Assembly (NCBI RefSeq): GCF_000143415.4
Contig: NW_003314297.1
Coordinates: 1,390,412 to 1,454,411, forward strand
Direction of reading: 5' to 3'
From: Selaginella moellendorffii
Lineage: Eukaryota > Streptophyta > Lycopodiopsida > Selaginellales > Selaginellaceae
DNA: 64,000 nt
Of the stretch, positions 63,995-64,000 are shown piece by piece. How positions within the stretch are numbered: the first letter of the stretch is position 1; every line of letters begins with the position of its first letter. The notes beneath the pieces were generated by a model, which saw nothing but the letters and a program-made list of their open reading frames with translations, did not search any database and was not told where the DNA came from. A program made the translations under genes and the position numbers.

Positions 63995-64000
63995 CCCTTA

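Overview
The window is nuclear DNA of a land plant, most likely a lycophyte close to Selaginella moellendorffii. That placement is an inference from the gene content (plastid and cytosolic biosynthetic enzymes, SC35, FAF-domain and bHLH proteins, a CC_R-type NLR, Stig1 and LEA-like proteins), from very short introns (mostly about 47-60 bases), from genes packed almost end to end, and from AAACCCTA telo-box motifs just upstream of many start codons. Gene models below are spliced by eye from GT..AG sites and reading-frame continuity; no search or alignment was run.

1-16.6 kb is gene-dense: guanylate kinase (5' end cut off), an RRM-like protein, an LLPH-like nucleolar protein, plastid ribosomal protein L6, tRNA-Glu, a FAF-domain protein, a bHLH factor, L-aspartate oxidase, a SUVR histone methyltransferase head to head with an EIF1AD-like protein, and an extensin-like SPSPVY repeat protein.

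17.4-27.9 kb is rearranged: a broken TPR-SET gene, a degenerate LEA-like copy, an AT-rich gene desert, then an intact NLR gene. Beyond the NLR a second set of the same flanking pieces appears (SET-tail scrap, LEA-like gene, tRNA-Asn), so the NLR lies between two copies of an old duplication. The NLR carries a C-terminal extension that I read as a DUF4283-like, retroelement-derived domain; this is the most unusual gene here.

27.84-42.28 kb is a tandem duplication of about 7.2 kb. Each unit holds tRNA-Asn, a cytochrome P450, a CHID1-like GH18 protein, an ATXR2-like SET protein and mevalonate kinase. Unit 1 has a 5'-truncated mevalonate kinase; unit 2 has a tRNA missing its D arm and a frameshifted ATXR2 copy but the only complete mevalonate kinase. 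Degenerate P450 and CHID1 pieces sit between the P450 and CHID1 genes in both units.

43-58.3 kb is again dense: an RCC1-repeat protein, a four-helix-type membrane protein, a small LEA-like protein, a RING-H2 protein, a Stig1 protein, an NRT3/NAR2 nitrate-transport partner, SC35, 4-hydroxy-tetrahydrodipicolinate reductase (lysine pathway) and an NRAMP metal transporter whose stop codon lies 3 bases from the reductase stop. From 59 kb to the end lies a decayed Ty3/gypsy LTR retrotransposon with short LTRs and at least eleven internal stops.
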